From: Albifimbria verrucaria
Taxonomy: Eukaryota; Ascomycota; Sordariomycetes; Hypocreales; Stachybotryaceae
NCBI GenBank assembly: GCA_020081605.1
Contig: JAHREC010000011.1
Span: forward strand, 2,604,001 to 2,668,000
Direction of reading: 5' to 3'
DNA: 64,000 bases
Below the pieces are notes generated by a model. The model was not told where the DNA came from, made no database searches, and saw only the letters and a list, made by a program, of their open reading frames with translations. Numbering within the stretch: the stretch's first letter is position 1; the number at the start of each line of letters is the position of its first letter. Both the position numbers and the translations under genes were made by a program. Shown here in pieces: positions 58,953 to 64,000 of this stretch.

Positions 58953-61900
58953 TCAACCAGCTTTTTTCGTCGCCTTGCTACGTAGCTTCATCATCAAGAA
59001 GACGAGCGCATACGAGCTGAAACAAAAGAGGGCAGTGATACCCACCTAAGAAGATGTTAGAGTGTGCTCCTAAGAATAGGGGCCATGAAAACTTACATCT
59101 CTCCATCCATAATACTTTTCATTGATATTCATCTCTCTCAAGTAATCAGCTCCAGTGCTGTATGCACAGTATGAACAACTGTCAGTAGTAGTGGGATCCA
59201 AAAGGTATCCGCCATGTTCCGCAACAAAATCGGCCATATAATCTCCACAAGTAGTGCTGTTTCCGGACGGGAGAGGAATCTGGGCCAATTCGCCGGTCTT
59301 GCACTGGACCTCAACATCCCACACAACAGGCTCCAAAAGGCCGCCTATCAGGTAGGTAAATGGGTCCAGATAGTACAGCCAGTATCGCCAGAATGGCTGA
59401 ATCTGAGAGTATGGGACAACCACACCACAGAAGTTTATCAGACCGGCACCAATGAAGATAGGATTGGCTAATGCTGCAAAGTAGTCGTTGGGAGAATATG
59501 CGGCAATCGCTTGGCCGATGGATGTGTACAAGAACTCATAGACTGGAACATGTTAGTAAGGATGGTCCGTGAAAGCTGCAGCGTATTCTACTTACAGAGC
59601 ATTTGCAGGTAAACCTGGCCCGAAACGCTTGCTTTGACGGGGAAACCAGCAGTGAAATACCAACAGCAAAAGTAGACGGTGCCGCAAACAATCAAGACAG
59701 GGGTTTCCGCTATTAGCTGTGCAGAGATGAATGCAAACCAGTGGTATGTTTTGGATTTCTTCTCTCGCGTCTCAAAGATGTCTCGGTTCTTGATGAACAA
59801 GGGCTGAGCTTGGTTGATGCACCCCGGAGCCACGAAAACAAAATTGAAAACGGCCATAAGACGTAGTTGAAGGTCAAATGAACCATTACCAATCATCCAA
59901 AATGTGAAACCGCTGAACAGAGCATTGGATACATGCAATCCAATCTTATTCCAGATATAGTCAGGGTTGCGCCATAAGGCCATAAACTGACGATAGGTAA
60001 CCAGTTTAGCTTGATAAAGAATCGGAGTTGCGAAATCCCTTGAATCCTCCTCGCTGTGTGCATCAGAACTCGTGGTGGACGCATTGACGGCCTTCTCGGA
60101 GTCCTTGACATTATCCAGTTGTTCCAGGGTGGCCATAACATCAATTTTCTCCTTGGACTCGTTCCATCTCTGAGGCCAGTCGATATGTGTTCCAAAACGT
60201 CCCTGAATTACGTCAACGATATATTCAGCTGGGTTGACTTCGCCAACCACTGGAGCACCGTTCTTAGTAAAGTAGTCGAGAACAATGGAAGAATCCTTTC
60301 CAGTCGGACCGAAATAGGTGGTACGACCTCCCTTTGCAAGAAGAAGAAGAACGTCAAAGGCCTCGAACAAGGCAGCCGAGGGCTGATGAATCGTGCAAAT
60401 GATAGTCTGCCCGGACATGGCCAGCTTGCGCATGAAGCGACAAATTTCGAAAGCGGATTGTCCATCAAGTCCAGAAGTCGGTTCATCAAGGAAAAGCAAG
60501 GACGGCTTTGCAACCAGCTCAGTGGCAAGGGTCAAGCGCTTTCGTTGCTCAATCGACAAACCGGACCCAGGGCTCCCCACAAGGGCGTGTTTCAAAGGCG
60601 TCAGTTCCAATAATTCCATAATTTGATGGACATATGAAACCTTGTCCTTGTCAGGGACAGAATAGGCTTGTCGAAGTCGTGCCGAGAAAAGTAGAGCTTC
60701 ATATACGGTAGCGGTAGGTTCGTGAACATCGTTTTGTTCGCAGTATCCAGTTGTTCGCTGGAAGCTGATTCCTGGGGCTTTCCATTGACCATAATACTGC
60801 CTTCAATGCGACCACTGTCTTTTCTTTGTGCCAGAACATCCATCAGCGTCGTCTTGCCAGCACCCGAAGAGCCCATCAATGCAACAAGCTGTCCAGGTTT
60901 GACATAGCCTGAAACATTTTGCAGCAGTTGCTTCTCCTTTCCCTCATGATGGACAAAGTAGCTGATATCCTTGAAAGTGAACGTCGTTGGATTGTTTGAT
61001 GCGTGATCATCTTGTTCGGGCATGCCTTGATCTCGCGCACCTTCAAGATCTTGTTTTGTGGCAAGTTCCTTCTTTTGGTTTCGCTGATCGTAGAGAACTC
61101 GAGATCCTGCTCCAGAAGCAAGGTTTATCTCGAAACCGATAGCTGCTGTTATAGCGAAGAATATCCAGAATGCAATAATAATTCCAACATTTCTCCATAC
61201 TTCAGACCGTGAGACATCGTACTGAAGCTGCAGGTAGGTGGCACCATCGATGAGATTTCCATTGGGTGAAGAACCGACAACTGTGCAGCTGCGATATGGG
61301 CTTCCCTCATACGAGTCACCATATGGGACCAGTTGCGGCTCAACACATTCAAGTTCGCGATTCCCTAGTTCGCTGGCCATGACTGCAGAAAAAGCATAAG
61401 TAGCGGGGTTGATATATGCAATCCATCGAAACCAAGGGTGCATATTCGTTACGGGAATTAGGTAGCCTTCGTAGATTAGCTGGCTGAGAACGAATTTAAG
61501 AATGTAGAGATAGAACTTACCTGCATAGACCATCATCACCATGGTGATCCAGCCGCTGATTTGTGCTGCTAGACCGAAATGCTTACACCATGCTCCGATC
61601 GTCCTATAAAGGGACGTAAAGCAAAGAGTGATCAGGAGGTAAATAAACCAGTTGGTGAAGAACTTGCCCGCATCATGCTGATATCCAACCATGAAGTAAT
61701 AAACTAGGTTGAACAAGCTGAACATGAAAATGATGAAAGGAATATCGGTGAGAACGCAAGCCAATGCATAAGCACCGGGCCGGTTGAAGGCTAGACGTTT
61801 ATGTCGAGTTAATATAGGACGCCCTGAAAATGAAGCTGCCGTCTCTGCCATCTTGTTAAGTCCCCAAAGAAGGATAGGGTAGAACAATGCTCCAGGTCTT

Positions 61901-63561
61901 CGGAAGATTGAGGTGCTGTCACCAGGAAGGTTGTACATCAGACTGCCTGTGACAAGAGCCATGACAATCGAGGATGCTAATTGAAGACCATTCGAAAATC
62001 GATCGCCCCAAAGGATCTGAAATTGCCTTTTGTTCGTTAGCACCAATTCGTAATTGAGTACAGAGTCTAGTTAATCTTACCTCACAGCACAAATCCAAAC
62101 CTGCCTGAAAAAGGATGCGAGATACGGGCTTGATGACCGAGACAGAAAATTGAAAGTGCGGCTCTTTTCCATCATTACTGCTTGTCGAGTATCTTCCACT
62201 TCCTGAGCAAGAGATTCGGGCGTTCTCGAATCCATAGCGTCTTTCATCTGCTGAAACATTGCACTATCTTTGTAGCGAGTCTCGAATTCTTCGGCAGTGT
62301 CTGGGACGCGCCCTTCAAAGCCAGGTCGAACCTCACGCTCTGTGTGCACAGCGACGGATGTGAGAAAATCAGCAATATTGGCACCAGGTGGACACTTGAA
62401 GCCCATGTCCTCGAAATAATTCCTGGCCTCTGATGAAGGGCCATAGTAGATTTGCCTCCCTTCAGCAAGGACAAGAACTTTGTCGAATTGATCAAAGATA
62501 CCATTACCTGCTTGATACAAGGTAGCAATGATGGTTTTCTGTTGCTCTAGTGCAGATTTTCGTAAAACTCGAGCAAAGTCGAGGGCATTAGAAGCATCCA
62601 AGCCCCTTGTACTGTTGTCCCAGCATTGTAATGGCGCTTGAGTGCTCATAACTTCAGCTACTGAGACCCGTTTTCGCTCGCCGCCGGAAACACCGCGGAC
62701 ATATTCGTTGCCGACAATTGTATCTTTCGTATGACCGATACCGAGGGATTCAAGTATATCAGTCGATGTTTGGTTGACGTAGTCTTTCGGCTTCTGAAGG
62801 TGCCCCGGTCTTGATTTCGGCAGCTTAGTCGAAGTTGCGAAATTCAACGTCTCCGACACTTTTAGAGTCGGAAAATGCTGGTCATCTATATCATGTTAGA
62901 TAGGTCAAGCCTCACTACGCTGTGCGGGAACTATTTATCAATCGCTTGCCAGTTGCAAATCAGGATGGCTATACCTTCAGTGTTCATCACGATTTGGTGA
63001 CGAAAATCCTTGGCCTGCTCATATCCAACGTTGCCATACCGAATCTGGCCAAGTACTTCGGGAAATTCGTCGCGTTGGTTTGACAACACTTTCAAGAGAG
63101 ATGTGCAACCCGATCCAGGCCGCCCAAGAACGAGTAGCTACAAAAGCTGTGTGTAAGTGAGTGAATCTAGACTGGGCAGAAGACTGAACCTATGAAGTTG
63201 CGGTACGCAGTCGTATGCAAAGGAAGAAAAAGAAAGAAACTAAGCAAGCCGCAAATTATCATGGATAAATAACTTACCATCTCGCCAGGGCAGACTTGAC
63301 CGGTAACTCCTTGAAGAATGCTCTACAATCGAGTTAGCCAGGTACTAGCACATATCAATTTATATCTTACCCTTTTGACTTGTTCCTGTCGCCGAAGCGA
63401 AAGATGTCCCACACCACTGAGAGACATGTCGACCCGAAATCTTCGCCCAGCCCGAAAACATGGATACCAAGATCCTCGAATGTGACTGTAAGGCGCTTCT
63501 GGGGCGTGGCATCAACCTTGCTGGAACTGCTGTCGCTGTCGGACGGCTGAGTTGGTGCCAT
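58953..63561 (-). CDS. ABCG/PDR-type full-size multidrug ABC transporter, one frameshift
   Basis: The ATG at 63561 starts [23 protein letters not shown]1 has the degenerate PDR Walker A ([17 protein letters not shown]), signature [13 protein letters not shown] and Walker B region [13 protein letters not shown]. The first membrane domain follows with about six helices (from [20 protein letters not shown]). NBD2 has Walker [18 protein letters not shown], signature [14 protein letters not shown] and Walker [16 protein letters not shown]. The second membrane domain ends in a Cys-containing extracellular loop and a last helix [20 protein letters not shown]. Topology NBD-TMD-NBD-TMD and length (about 1,400 residues) are typical of PDR pumps exporting drugs or metabolites. 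At least six introns. One frame change at about 60774 (CCCC run). The neighbouring P450, regulator and reductase suggest export of the local product. Confidence 0.95.
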
Positions 63562-64000
63562 GTTGATAACTGCCGTCCTAGACTGACCAGATCAAACAGT
63601 TAGTCTAAAAGATAACAGCCACCAGGGCTTGGCCTGACGGGCCGTTCCTTTTATGGCACATCATATTGCAAATGCTTGACTTAATTGCCATCTTACATCG
63701 CCGGATTTACGGGTTTACGGAAATACGGGTCAGGTTGGTGCAAATTTACTCACGGGCCCGCCTTTAGCTCTAGCCTACCCCAACACTACGGACGTGACGG
63801 CAATGGCATTTGGGATGATGGCATCTTAGTAATTGCATGGCAAAACGGAGACTAATGACGGGCCCTGACCTTCTGTAATCTAAACCTTGATCGGTCTCAA
63901 AGCCCAGCAATGAGACCCTTCTCTGTTTCATCGCCATGTCTGCTTAATCCGAACGTCCGCACTCTAATTCCGCACACCGATGCCCATGCTGCACTCTACA
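63562..64000. other. promoter region of the ABC transporter gene
   Basis: Upstream of the ATG at 63561. Short imperfect repeats of tttacgg occur at about 63705-63730 (gatttacgggtttacggaaatacggg). No gene was found. Confidence 0.4.

Noticed and set aside
52053..63561. Calling a complete secondary-metabolite cluster
   Set aside because: No PKS, NRPS, terpene cyclase or prenyltransferase is present in the window. Tailoring, regulatory and export genes alone do not establish a cluster.
1..64000. CRISPR arrays, prophage, integrative elements or operons
   Set aside because: No regularly spaced repeats with unique spacers, no bacterial ribosome-binding sites and no phage genes. The gene structure is eukaryotic.

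Overview
The window looks like chromosomal DNA of a filamentous ascomycete (Pezizomycotina, most likely Sordariomycetes). Protein genes carry short introns of about 50-80 nt with GT/AG ends. Their families are typical of these fungi: a Zn2Cys6 regulator, a HET-domain protein, a DUF7580 protein, a DUF6546-type F-box protein, a PDR-type ABCG pump, a P450, an FHA-forkhead factor, and nuclear poly(A) polymerase. There are no operons, bacterial ribosome sites, phage genes or CRISPR arrays.

Layout. At 0-24 kb, isolated genes sit in long gene-poor, partly AT-rich stretches: a signal-peptide isochorismatase-family hydrolase (1.2-2.1 kb), a DUF2156 aminoacyl-transferase-like protein (4.9-6.2 kb), an NADPH-dependent FMN reductase (11.2 kb), a damaged alpha/beta hydrolase (14.7 kb), an unknown coiled-coil protein (16.5 kb), an F-box protein (19.6 kb) and a berberine-bridge-type FAD oxidase (22.1 kb). 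At 25-34 kb lies a conserved housekeeping block: peroxiredoxin-like protein, DML1/Misato, poly(A) polymerase and the FHA-forkhead factor. At 34-42 kb are accessory genes and debris: a nuclease-like hypothetical protein, an AT-rich probable transposon remnant, a secreted epoxide hydrolase and a broken GH105 gene. At 42-52 kb is an island with allorecognition/immune flavour: a DUF7580 gene divergent from a C2H2-SPOC-MIT gene, then a DUF924 gene and a HET-domain gene. At 52-63.6 kb is a metabolite- or detoxification-like set: MDR reductase, Zn2Cys6 regulator, an intron-containing tRNA-Tyr, a P450 and an ABCG transporter. No synthase or synthetase backbone is visible.

Reading caution. Many conserved genes are broken by single-base indels, often in homopolymer runs. 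Genes expected to be essential (poly(A) polymerase, DML1) are affected too, so most breaks are probably consensus errors in the assembly rather than biology. I therefore call most of these loci as genes and describe the breaks. Pseudogene is reserved for loci that also carry in-frame stops. Intron borders were placed by eye, and family assignments come from motif recognition without any database search.
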